DNA of 5,184 bases from positions 1 through 5,184 of the forward strand of contig CABUVF010000151.1 of the NCBI GenBank assembly GCA_902494945.1, written 5' to 3'. The notes under the pieces were generated by a model, which searched no databases, was not told where the DNA came from, and saw nothing but the letters and a program-made list of their open reading frames with translations. Source of the DNA: an uncultured Collinsella sp. (lineage in GTDB: Bacteria; Actinomycetota; Coriobacteriia; Coriobacteriales; Coriobacteriaceae). Within the stretch, counting starts at the first letter, position 1; every line of letters begins with the position of its first letter. The position numbers and the translations under genes are program-made. Below are positions 1-5,184 of the stretch, piece by piece.

Positions 1-698
1 AGCGACATATCGCAGATTGAGGTGATGCCTTGCTCGGCCATACGCTTCATCTGGTCGGCGTAAGCGCTCGCGATGCGGTCCTCGCCCAGCCACTCCAGGC
101 AGCGCGGCAGCAGCTGCATAGCAGCCGCCTCGTGGGCGATACCCGTAAGCTCGCCATTTGCATCTTTGTCGTAACTGCCACCCGCCGGAGGCTCGCTGTC
201 GCGCGTAACGCCGAGCGCCTCGAGTGCGCGGCTGTTAAGCCACAGCGTGTGCCCGTCGCCCGAGTACATAACGCAGGGACGATCGGGAAATGCCGCATCG
301 AGGGAGGCCTTGGTAGGGTGCTCGGGCGGATCCCAGCGGTAATCGCGCCAACCCTGGGTCACGACCCAAGCGTCGTCGGGCAAGCCTTGGGAAAACTCGA
401 GCGCATGCTGCACCAATGCTGCCTCGGACGTGCCCATATCCATGAGCATGTACGGCGAGGAGCCAACCGAAGTATGGAAGAAATGCAGGTGCGCATCGTG
501 GAAACCGGGGCAGACAAACTGCTCGCCGTAATCGACCACCGGCGTGGCGGCAGGTGCGGCGTCAATCACGTCATCGGGCGCACCGACTGCGACAATGCGA
601 TCGCCCGCGATGGCAATCGCCAGCTCGCGGGCGGTATCGATACCGTCTTGCGCGGTAAAAACGTTCTTGGAGCGGATAATCCGATCGATATGTTGCAT
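1..698 (-). CDS. YtcJ-like amidohydrolase family 3 protein, N-terminal part (cut by window edge)
   Basis: This is the first ~232 residues of a metal-dependent amidohydrolase; the rest lies beyond base 1. Visible features are an N-terminal beta-sandwich start (IDRIIRSKNVFTAQDG), then CPGFHDAHLHF with the HxH metal ligands at about H70 and H72. Next come GWRDYRWDPPEHPT (116-129) and the segment PCVMYSGDGHTLWLNSRALE (141-160), a hallmark of the YtcJ branch, followed by GIAHEAA (186-192). Family members are usually about 530-550 residues, so roughly 300 are missing. The family hydrolyses C-N bonds in small amides and includes N-substituted formamide deformylase; the substrate here is unknown. No signal peptide is seen, so it is probably cytoplasmic. 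Three in-frame ATGs (710, 704, 698) encode MGMPM. I chose 698 because GGGGA lies 5 bases upstream, but 704 is nearly as good. The gene is divergent from the M20D peptidase. Confidence 0.9.
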   Translation of the reverse strand, partial: MQHIDRIIRSKNVFTAQDGIDTARELAIAIAGDRIVAVGAPDDVIDAAPAATPVVDYGEQFVCPGFHDAHLHFFHTSVGSSPYMLMDMGTSEAALVQHALEFSQGLPDDAWVVTQGWRDYRWDPPEHPTKASLDAAFPDRPCVMYSGDGHTLWLNSRALEALGVTRDSEPPAGGSYDKDANGELTGIAHEAAAMQLLPRCLEWLGEDRIASAYADQMKRMAEQGITSICDMS

Positions 699-755
699 GG
701 GCATCCCCATCTCTGGCAGGAAATTCAACACCCCCGAGTGTACTCCCCCACTCTT

Positions 756-784
756 GTTACAAAACCCCAAGCGGCAAACGGCAA
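756..784 (-). promoter_or_regulatory. Candidate sigma-70-type promoter for the YtcJ-like gene
   Basis: On the minus strand, TTGCCG (784-779, four of six matches to TTGACA) is followed after 17 bases by TGTAAC (761-756, four of six matches to TATAAT). A start near 749 would give a leader of about 50 bases. This is consensus reading only; such matches also occur by chance. Confidence 0.4.
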
Positions 785-786
785 CT

Positions 787-815
787 TTACCAGCCCTAGC
801 GGCAGGTGGCATACT
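787..815 (+). promoter_or_regulatory. Candidate sigma-70-type promoter for the M20D peptidase gene
   Basis: TTACCA (787-792, four of six matches to TTGACA) is followed after exactly 17 bases by CATACT (810-815, four of six). A TGG just before the -10 gives an extended -10 (TGn). Transcription would start near 822, about 45 bases before the ATG. The -35 element sits only two bases from the -35 of the divergent candidate promoter. Confidence 0.45.
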
Positions 816-850
816 GGAGAGAGCCTGTACGATTTTGCGATCGAGCCAGC

Positions 851-856
851 AAGGAG
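851..856 (+). promoter_or_regulatory. Ribosome-binding site that sets the M20D start
   Basis: AAGGAG lies 10 bases before the ATG at 867. The reading frame stays open upstream to base 30, so this site and the onset of family-like sequence decide where the protein begins. Confidence 0.8.
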
Positions 857-866
857 CAAATCGACC

Positions 867-2330
867 ATGACGAAGACCAAGGCACAGCAGATTATGGCGG
901 CAACCGAGGTTCGCGCGGCAGACGACGTCACCGCGGCCATCCAGGATATCGCCGCCGAGTTTGAACCCTACATCATCAAGCAGCGCCGGCACTTCCATAA
1001 GCACCCGGAGCTGAGCCTTGCCGAGGAGCGCACGACTTCCGACATCGCCAACCAGCTCGACGCCATGAACATCCCCTACGAGCGTCCGCTCAAGACGGGC
1101 CTGGTGGCGACGCTTCGCGGCACCGCGCCCGATGCCTACCGCGAGGACGGCACGCCGCGCCGCCGTATCCTGCTGCGCGCCGACATCGACGCCCTGCCCG
1201 TCACCGAGCAGACCGGCGAGGAGTTCGCCAGCGTCAACGAGGGCTGCATGCACGCCTGCGGCCACGACTGCCATATCGCCATGATGCTCGGCACGTTGCA
1301 GATTCTGCGCCACATGACCGATGACATCCACGGCGAGATTCGCATCGTTTTCCAGCCCAGCGAGGAAAACGGCCAGGGCGCCAAGCTCATGATCGGCACG
1401 GGCGTACTCGATGGCGTCGACGGTGCCTATGCCGCGCACATCTGGAGCGAGGTCGATGCCGGCACCGTGAGCTGCGAGCCCGGTCCGCGCATGGCCAATA
1501 CCGACTGGTTCCGCATCGACGTCCGCGGCACCTCGTGCCATGGCGCCATGCCCCAGCGCGGCCACGACGCCGTTATGGTTGCCGCCGAAATCGTCAACGC
1601 CCTACAGACCATCGTCTCGCGCGAGATTAGCCCCTACGAACCCGCCGTCATCACTGTCGGCGAACTGCACGGCGGCACCGCGCGCAACGTTATCGCCGGC
1701 ACGGCGTACCTCGCCGGCACGGTGCGCACCTATGGCGACAAGACGCATGAGGAGATGCCCGAGCTTATGCGCCGCATCGTGGAGCACACCGCAGCAGCAC
1801 TAGGCGCCGAGGCCGAACTCACCGACTACACCATCGCCAACTACAAGGTCGAAAACGATGCCGCCTCGAGCGAGCGCTGCCGCCAAGCTGTGCTCAAGTG
1901 CCTGGGCCCCGCAGGCGAGGGCCATTACCGCGGCACGCTTTCGGGCGAGGATTTCTCGGAGTACCTGCGCCGTGTGCCGGGCGTGCTCGCCTTTGTTGGC
2001 ACGCGCAACCCCCAGATCGGCGCCACCTATGCCCAGCACTCCTGCTTCTACAAGATCGACGAGAGCGTGCTCGCCAAGGGCTCCATGGTAGCCGCCCAGC
2101 ATGCCATCGACTTTTTGGCCGAGCCCACGCAAGAAGAGCTCGACGGCCCCACGATCGCCGCGGTTGCCGAGACAAATCCCGACCTGGCCGCCAAGCTGCG
2201 CTCTGCCAAGGCAACGGCCGCCGAGGCCCGCGACGCCATGCACGACGCCCGCACCGCCCGCCATGCTGCCATCAAGGGCATCCACGATGCGCGGGCTGCT
2301 GCTCGCCACGAGGAGAAGCGCGACGAGTAG
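867..2330 (+). CDS. M20D family zinc peptidase / N-acyl amino acid amidohydrolase (hippurate hydrolase-like)
   Basis: A complete 487-residue member of the M20D group (hippurate hydrolase, IAA-amino acid hydrolase, aminobenzoyl-glutamate hydrolase relatives), which splits N-acyl amino acids into an acid and an amino acid. Motifs in order: RRHFHKHPELS (40-50); LLRADIDALPV (102-112); MHACGHDCH (128-136); FQPSEEN (162-168); AAHIW (189-193); GTSCHGAMPQRGHDA (221-235), which opens the lid/dimerisation domain; LSGEDFSEYL (358-367); and AQHSCFY (389-395). The expected metal ligands are C131, H133, E167, H191 and H391, with E166 as the catalytic base. Their spacing fits what I recall of the plant enzyme ILL2. 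No signal peptide is seen, so it is likely cytoplasmic. Relatives are about 390 residues; the excess is an N-terminal helix (1-38), a short insert near 87-100 and a charged Ala/Arg tail (420-487). The long open frame upstream to base 30 lies opposite the YtcJ-like gene and is not coding. The substrate cannot be told. Confidence 0.93.
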   Translation: MTKTKAQQIMAATEVRAADDVTAAIQDIAAEFEPYIIKQRRHFHKHPELSLAEERTTSDIANQLDAMNIPYERPLKTGLVATLRGTAPDAYREDGTPRRRILLRADIDALPVTEQTGEEFASVNEGCMHACGHDCHIAMMLGTLQILRHMTDDIHGEIRIVFQPSEENGQGAKLMIGTGVLDGVDGAYAAHIWSEVDAGTVSCEPGPRMANTDWFRIDVRGTSCHGAMPQRGHDAVMVAAEIVNALQTIVSREISPYEPAVITVGELHGGTARNVIAGTAYLAGTVRTYGDKTHEEMPELMRRIVEHTAAALGAEAELTDYTIANYKVENDAASSERCRQAVLKCLGPAGEGHYRGTLSGEDFSEYLRRVPGVLAFVGTRNPQIGATYAQHSCFYKIDESVLAKGSMVAAQHAIDFLAEPTQEELDGPTIAAVAETNPDLAAKLRSAKATAAEARDAMHDARTARHAAIKGIHDARAAARHEEKRDE

Positions 2331-2365
2331 CCGTCACGCCCACCCGTAACAACCTGGCTAGAGCA

Positions 2366-2404
2366 AAGCGGGGGCGAACGTTATCTCAACGTTCGCCCCC
2401 GCTT
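2366..2404. terminator. Bidirectional hairpin terminator between convergent genes
   Basis: A perfect 17-base-pair stem (arms 2366-2382 and 2388-2404, core GCGGGGGCGAACG) with a 5-base loop (ATCTC). It lies 35 bases after the M20D stop and 32 bases after the end of the convergent DUF2752 gene. The ends of the stem are AA/TT, and there is no long T-run on either side, so efficiency may depend on stem strength. Its place suggests it ends transcription from both directions. Confidence 0.8.
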
Positions 2405-2436
2405 ATGTGTCGACCGCTTTTCTAGCGCGTCCTCCG

Positions 2437-2913
2437 TCACGACAGGTAAGAGCGAAGGATGGTGAGCCAGCGTGGGGTTTCGAGGTGGATGATATCGGTG
2501 GGAACTCCGGCGGGAGCGTGCCCACCAAAGAGCAGGCCCGCGTCTGCCGGGTTGATAAGGCGCACGATCCATACGGCAACGACCAGCACACACAGAACAA
2601 TAACCGCAATGTCGATGCCACGCTTTAGCTTGCTCGATGCCACCTCCTCGCGCACGAACGCGAGCGCAAACGCAATCGGCACCACCCAAAACAGCGGATG
2701 GTAGGCAAAGGCCGCCGAAAAATCGAGGCGCAGCGCCGCCAGCCAGGCCCTCGTCATGCCACATCCCGGACAGGGAATGCCCGTCATCAGGCGAAACACG
2801 CAGCCGATATCGAGCAGGTAAAGTGCGAGCCAGGCGACAAAGAGCGCGCCGATGCAAGAAAGGGCGCGGCGAATGAGCTCCGCCGCGCCCTTATGTCCCT
2901 GAGAGCTGTTCAC
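2437..2913 (-). CDS. DUF2752 family small membrane protein
   Basis: A protein of about 158 residues with the DUF2752 signature TGIPCPGCGMTRAWLAALRL (44-63; paired cysteines C48 and C51), followed by the typical DFSAAFAYHPLFW (64-76). Three membrane helices are likely: about 19-38, 69-86 and 99-119. The short C-terminal tail carries GLLFGGHAPAGVP. The function of the family is unknown; the CPxCG pair suggests metal binding or a redox role, which is inference. The start is uncertain. GTG at 2913 begins 13 bases after the DUF4234 stop and is chosen for lack of overlap. GTG at 2934 and ATG at 2973 are in frame but overlap the upstream gene. None has a strong ribosome-binding site, so translation is probably coupled to the upstream gene. 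It is likely the last gene of a two-gene operon. Confidence 0.85.
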   Translation of the reverse strand: MNSSQGHKGAAELIRRALSCIGALFVAWLALYLLDIGCVFRLMTGIPCPGCGMTRAWLAALRLDFSAAFAYHPLFWVVPIAFALAFVREEVASSKLKRGIDIAVIVLCVLVVAVWIVRLINPADAGLLFGGHAPAGVPTDIIHLETPRWLTILRSYLS

Positions 2914-2926
2914 GCCGATCTTGTCG

Positions 2927-3586
2927 TTAGGCACGAGCGCCAAGACGGGCGTTGTAAGCCGTTGCCATGGCATTGGTGTTCTTGATGATGATGTTCATGG
3001 CAAAGATGGGGCCAAGGCCGCACAGCAGCGCGCCGACAATCTGCCACATAAGAACGGTGGTGCCGTTCTCCTGGAACATCAGGCCATAGCGAGGGGCATT
3101 AGCCTGCAGGCGGTTACCGATCTTGTAGTACCAGTAGAGTCCGTAGAAGCCGCAGGTCACGAACGACAGCAAGATGAATGCTGCCAGACCCGGCGTGGAA
3201 TCGCCGTCATCCTGGCACATGACATTGATGTCGCGGGCAAGGCAATAGAGGAAGTAATACGAATAGATGCCGCAGGTCACGATGGAAAGCAGGAGCCAGC
3301 CGATCACGCCACGGTCGGTCTTAATCGGAGCATAGCCCATCGGGGCAGGTGCAGGCTGCTGAGCATACTGCTGCTGGCCGGCGTACTGCTGCTGCCCGGT
3401 GTACTGCTGCTGAGGCTGGGGCTGAACTGCCTGAACCGGAGTGGGCTGAATCTGCGTGGGCTGCGGAGCAGGCTGGGGCGCGGGCTGAGGGGCCGGAGCG
3501 GCGGAAGCGGCGCCGATGGCAGAACCGCAGACAGGGCAGAATTTGGCATCATCCGAAATGGGAGAACCACAAGTGGGACAGAACAT
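2927..3586 (-). CDS. Zinc-ribbon DUF4234 domain-containing membrane protein
   Basis: A 219-residue protein in three parts. Residues 1-24 form a zinc ribbon with two CxxC knuckles (C3, C6, C17, C20). Residues 25-89 are a low-complexity linker rich in Pro, Gln and Ala, including PAPQ repeats and QQQY(A/T)G repeats at 59-77. Residues 90-205 are a DUF4234-type membrane domain with likely helices at about 95-116, 134-154 and 178-200. The first two helices are similar to each other (LLLSIVTCGIYSYYFLY at 98-114 and FILLSFVTCGFYGLYWYY at 137-154), typical of this family. It has no signal peptide, so the ribbon is expected in the cytoplasm. AAGGAG (3598-3593) sits 6 bases before the ATG, giving a firm start. 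It is probably co-transcribed with the DUF2752 gene 13 bases downstream. Function is unknown. Confidence 0.88.
   Translation of the reverse strand: MFCPTCGSPISDDAKFCPVCGSAIGAASAAPAPQPAPQPAPQPTQIQPTPVQAVQPQPQQQYTGQQQYAGQQQYAQQPAPAPMGYAPIKTDRGVIGWLLLSIVTCGIYSYYFLYCLARDINVMCQDDGDSTPGLAAFILLSFVTCGFYGLYWYYKIGNRLQANAPRYGLMFQENGTTVLMWQIVGALLCGLGPIFAMNIIIKNTNAMATAYNARLGARA
3366..3414 (-). repeat. 18-base tandem repeat coding for a QQQY(A/T)G hexapeptide
   Basis: On the + strand, units beginning TACTGCTGCTG start at 3366, 3384 and 3402, two full 18-base units plus a partial one. They encode residues 61-77 of the DUF4234 protein linker. The repeat keeps the reading frame, so gain or loss of units would change only linker length. 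Confidence 0.85.
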
Positions 3587-3603
3587 AAGCTTCTCCTTTT
3601 CCT

Positions 3604-3620
3604 AAGGCGTTGCACGCCTT
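3604..3620 (-). promoter_or_regulatory. Leader hairpin just upstream of the DUF4234 ribosome-binding site
   Basis: A 7-base-pair stem (AAGGCGT/ACGCCTT) with a 3-base loop ends 5 bases before the AAGGAG site. There is no T-run, so it is not a terminator. It could stabilise the 5' end of the message or affect ribosome access; this is inference, and it may be chance. Confidence 0.4.
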
Positions 3621-3643
3621 CAAACCTTACACGTCTATGTTCT

Positions 3644-3674
3644 CAACAATAGCCGCGACGTTGTTGCGCAACAT
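3644..3674. promoter_or_regulatory. Palindrome cluster, candidate operator upstream of the DUF4234 gene
   Basis: A perfect 12-base palindrome, TGTTGCGCAACA (3662-3673), overlaps a second inverted pair, CAACAA (3644-3649) and TTGTTG (3661-3666), with 11 bases between. This gives three copies of the same half-site, about 60-90 bases before the DUF4234 start, where a repressor or activator would be expected. No convincing -35/-10 pair could be assigned nearby, and the binding protein is unknown. Confidence 0.4.
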
Positions 3675-3738
3675 TGACCAATTTCCGAGAAATTTTTCTG
3701 CAACCGTTTTCCCAGGTATTTTCTTGCTTTCACAGTAG

Positions 3739-3773
3739 AAAAAGGCACCCCGGGCTCAGTTGCCCAGGGCGCC
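3739..3773 (-). terminator. Rho-independent terminator of the DUF4013-like gene
   Basis: Reading on the minus strand, GGCGCCCTGGGC (3773-3762), a 6-base loop and GCCCGGGGTGCC (3755-3744) form a 12-base-pair stem with two G-U pairs, followed by TTTTT (3743-3739). It begins 8 bases after the stop codon. It implies that the DUF4013-like gene is transcribed apart from the DUF4234/DUF2752 pair, or that read-through is limited. Confidence 0.9.
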
Positions 3774-3781
3774 TCGACCGA

Positions 3782-5125
3782 CTATTCGGTTTGATTGTTT
3801 TCGGCAGCAGGATTATCGCCCGGCTCATCCGCCGGCGTGGCAACGGCATTCCAATCGGGTTCTGCAGGCGTCGCCTCGGGCGCCGGCGCGGGTGCAGGGG
3901 CAGGTGCCGGTGCGGGCGCAGGGGCAGGTGCAGGTGCAGGCGCGGGTGCAGGGGCAGGTGCAGCACCAGTGGCGGCCGTGGGATTGAATCCCGCAGGAGC
4001 AGGCTTCTTCTCACCCGGGAGCACAAACGTCAGGATATCGTCGGCATCCTCGTCGGCCCACTCGCTGGCATGACGTGCCGCCCAATAGCCAACGGCGCGA
4101 TACTTGAGCATCTTGCCAAACACATTCAGGAACACCGTAACAAAGGCAACGATCATCAAGAACAGGATGAGCACGATGCCACCGCCCTCGATGATTGCCT
4201 CGATACCCGACGGGCGAGAATAGTAGCCGTAATAGCCGTAGCTGCTAATTCCCAGCGCGGCGATAAAGCCAAAGATGGCAGTGAAGATCCACGTGATGAT
4301 GTTCGACACGATGCCCGTCAAGAACTCGGGAAGAATCGAGGCGCAGAACAGCTTGCCCAGGTTGGCCTTATAGGACTTCCAAACCTTCTCGAGCGAGAAC
4401 GCGCTCTCGACGCGGCCAACGACCGCAAAGTGCATCACAGCGGCATCGCCGAACATCTTAAAGAAAATGCCCAGCACCACCGACACAATCATGGCAAAGA
4501 CGAGCAGGCCCATCGAGCCGATGAGTGCGCCCTCGAGACCGCTCGAACCGTAGTAATAGTACGAGCCGACGGCGCCGATCACGACACTCTCGATAGCCGA
4601 GAAGATTACGCCAATCACCGGGATAATGGCAACGAACTCGAGCACACCGGTAATAACAGACGAGAAGATGCCCAGGCCAAACGAAGTCGAACGCAGCAGC
4701 GGACGCTCCATACCGTTATCATCCTTGAGCGACAGGTCGCGACCCCACTCGATGGCAAAGCCGGCACCGCACACGCTTGCCACGTACGCAAGCAAAAAGC
4801 CGATAGCCGCCGCGATGCCGCCGATAACGGGAATAAACAGCACCAGCACCGACACGACACAAATCAGCGCCGGCAAAAAGGCAATCTGACATACGCGAAC
4901 CAGGGCGCCGGGAACCTTAAGCATATCGTTGAAGGCCTGCGCCATGCAGCCCTTGGGCACGTTCATAGCCGGCTGGGGCGCAACAAACGGCTGGGGCTGG
5001 GGCTGCGGCTGGGGTTGAGCTTGCGGAGCGGGGCCGGCGGCCTTGACCTCGGTATTAGGAGCACCGCACACGCCGCAGAACTTGTCGTTATCGCCCATGG
5101 GGGCGCCACACTGCGAACAGAACAT
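3782..5125 (-). CDS. Zinc-ribbon DUF4013-like multispanning membrane protein with Ala-Pro tail
   Basis: A 447-residue protein. Residues 1-24 form a zinc ribbon (C3, C6, C17, C20) almost matching that of the DUF4234 protein. Residues 25-53 are a linker with QPQPQPQPQP. Residues about 60-345 form a membrane region with likely helices near 80-100, 102-123, 150-175, 203-222, 262-290 and 314-337. Tyr/Gly-rich loops lie at 188-193 and 295-302. The stretch AVVGRVESAFSLEKVWKSYK (234-253), followed by NLGKLF, fits the C-terminal part of DUF4013, where an amphipathic segment precedes a helix. Residues 389-416 are 14 Ala-Pro dipeptides, followed by an acidic, Asn/Glu-containing end. The start at 5125 is supported by AAGGG (5139-5135) 9 bases upstream; the in-frame ATG at 5134 abuts that site and the one at 5158 lacks the family start. 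Function is unknown; the DUF4013 call is from pattern memory. Confidence 0.82.
   Translation of the reverse strand: MFCSQCGAPMGDNDKFCGVCGAPNTEVKAAGPAPQAQPQPQPQPQPFVAPQPAMNVPKGCMAQAFNDMLKVPGALVRVCQIAFLPALICVVSVLVLFIPVIGGIAAAIGFLLAYVASVCGAGFAIEWGRDLSLKDDNGMERPLLRSTSFGLGIFSSVITGVLEFVAIIPVIGVIFSAIESVVIGAVGSYYYYGSSGLEGALIGSMGLLVFAMIVSVVLGIFFKMFGDAAVMHFAVVGRVESAFSLEKVWKSYKANLGKLFCASILPEFLTGIVSNIITWIFTAIFGFIAALGISSYGYYGYYSRPSGIEAIIEGGGIVLILFLMIVAFVTVFLNVFGKMLKYRAVGYWAARHASEWADEDADDILTFVLPGEKKPAPAGFNPTAATGAAPAPAPAPAPAPAPAPAPAPAPAPAPAPEATPAEPDWNAVATPADEPGDNPAAENNQTE
3878..3961 (-). repeat. Six-base repeat tract coding for 14 Ala-Pro dipeptides
   Basis: Eighty-four bases encode (AP)x14 near the C-terminus of the DUF4013-like protein. 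Codons vary (GCA, GCC, GCG; CCT, CCC, CCG), so the repeat is imperfect in DNA. A perfect 23-base direct repeat, 3885-3907 and 3939-3961, lies within it at an offset of 54 bases, suggesting duplication. The tract should form a stiff, extended, proline-rich rod. Confidence 0.92.
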
Positions 5126-5134
5126 CGAAATCAT

Positions 5135-5139
5135 CCCTT
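5135..5139 (-). promoter_or_regulatory. Ribosome-binding site that sets the DUF4013-like start
   Basis: GAAGGGAT on the minus strand has its AAGGG core 9 bases before the ATG at 5125. It separates this start from the in-frame ATGs at 5134 and 5158. The remaining bases to 5184 show no confident promoter. Confidence 0.65.
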
Positions 5140-5184
5140 CGTATCTAGAGCGAATCACCTGGATCGCAAACGATGTCTTTGGCA

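Noticed and set aside
30..866. Open frame continuing upstream of the M20D gene, which would add 279 residues to its N-terminus.
   Set aside because: It lies opposite the YtcJ-like gene, whose minus-strand frame has clear family motifs. AAGGAG at 851-856 and the family-like sequence support a start at 867.
1800..2309. A 169-residue minus-strand open frame inside the M20D gene.
   Set aside because: It is antisense to conserved peptidase sequence and shows no family motifs or start signals.
2381..2857. A 158-residue minus-strand open frame overlapping the DUF2752 gene in another frame.
   Set aside because: It runs through the terminator hairpin and lacks any domain signature, whereas the other frame carries the CPGCGMTRA motif and membrane helices.
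2921..3652. A 243-residue plus-strand open frame opposite the DUF4234 gene.
   Set aside because: The minus strand has zinc-ribbon and DUF4234 motifs and a strong ribosome-binding site; the plus frame is a by-product of GC-rich, P/Q-rich coding.
3878..3961. Short repeats considered as a CRISPR array or intergenic repeat element.
   Set aside because: The units are six bases long, in frame and inside a gene; there are no spacers.
3795..4073. Plus-strand open frame coding for a silk-like Gly-Ala repeat.
   Set aside because: It is the antisense shadow of the Ala-Pro tract; there is no ribosome-binding site and the rest of the frame resembles nothing.
5140..5175. TTGCGA-16-TAGATA on the minus strand as a promoter for the DUF4013-like gene.
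   Set aside because: The -10 match is poor and the implied start would fall within the ribosome-binding site, so the true promoter is probably beyond the window or unrecognised.

Overview
The window looks like chromosomal DNA from a high-GC gut actinobacterium of the Coriobacteriia, most like Collinsella. The grounds are the GC-rich codon use, the style of the proteins (short N-terminal zinc ribbons fused to membrane domains, a CPGCG-type DUF2752 protein) and an M20D peptidase beside a YtcJ-type amidohydrolase. The taxon is an inference from protein style, not from a marker gene. No RNA gene, transposon, phage gene, CRISPR array or defence system is visible.

Left half (1-2404), metabolic. 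A YtcJ-like metal-dependent amidohydrolase (family 3) runs leftward from about 698 and leaves the window at base 1. It is divergent from a complete M20D zinc peptidase/amidohydrolase (867-2330). The gap between them (699-866) can hold two back-to-back promoters. Both enzymes are predicted to cleave amide bonds in small N-acyl compounds, so they may form a divergent scavenging unit with shared control. The peptidase carries an unusual alanine/arginine-rich helical tail. It ends at a strong, symmetric hairpin (2366-2404) that also lies after the convergent genes on the right.

Right half (2437-5125), membrane-associated, all on the minus strand. In transcription order the genes are: a zinc-ribbon DUF4013-like multispanning membrane protein with a 14-fold Ala-Pro tail (3782-5125), which has its own intrinsic terminator; a zinc-ribbon DUF4234 membrane protein with a P/Q-rich linker (2927-3586); and, probably in the same transcript, a small DUF2752 membrane protein (2437-2913). 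The first two share almost the same N-terminal CxxC...CxxC module, so this is a related set of membrane proteins of unknown function. The 195-base gap between them (3587-3781) holds the terminator, a palindrome cluster that could be an operator, and a small hairpin just before the ribosome-binding site.

No clearly new system can be shown from this sequence. The points most worth a second look are the zinc-ribbon membrane cluster with its low-complexity linkers, the palindrome cluster, the C-terminal extension of the peptidase and the divergent amidohydrolase pair. There is no gene-free stretch longer than 300 bases.
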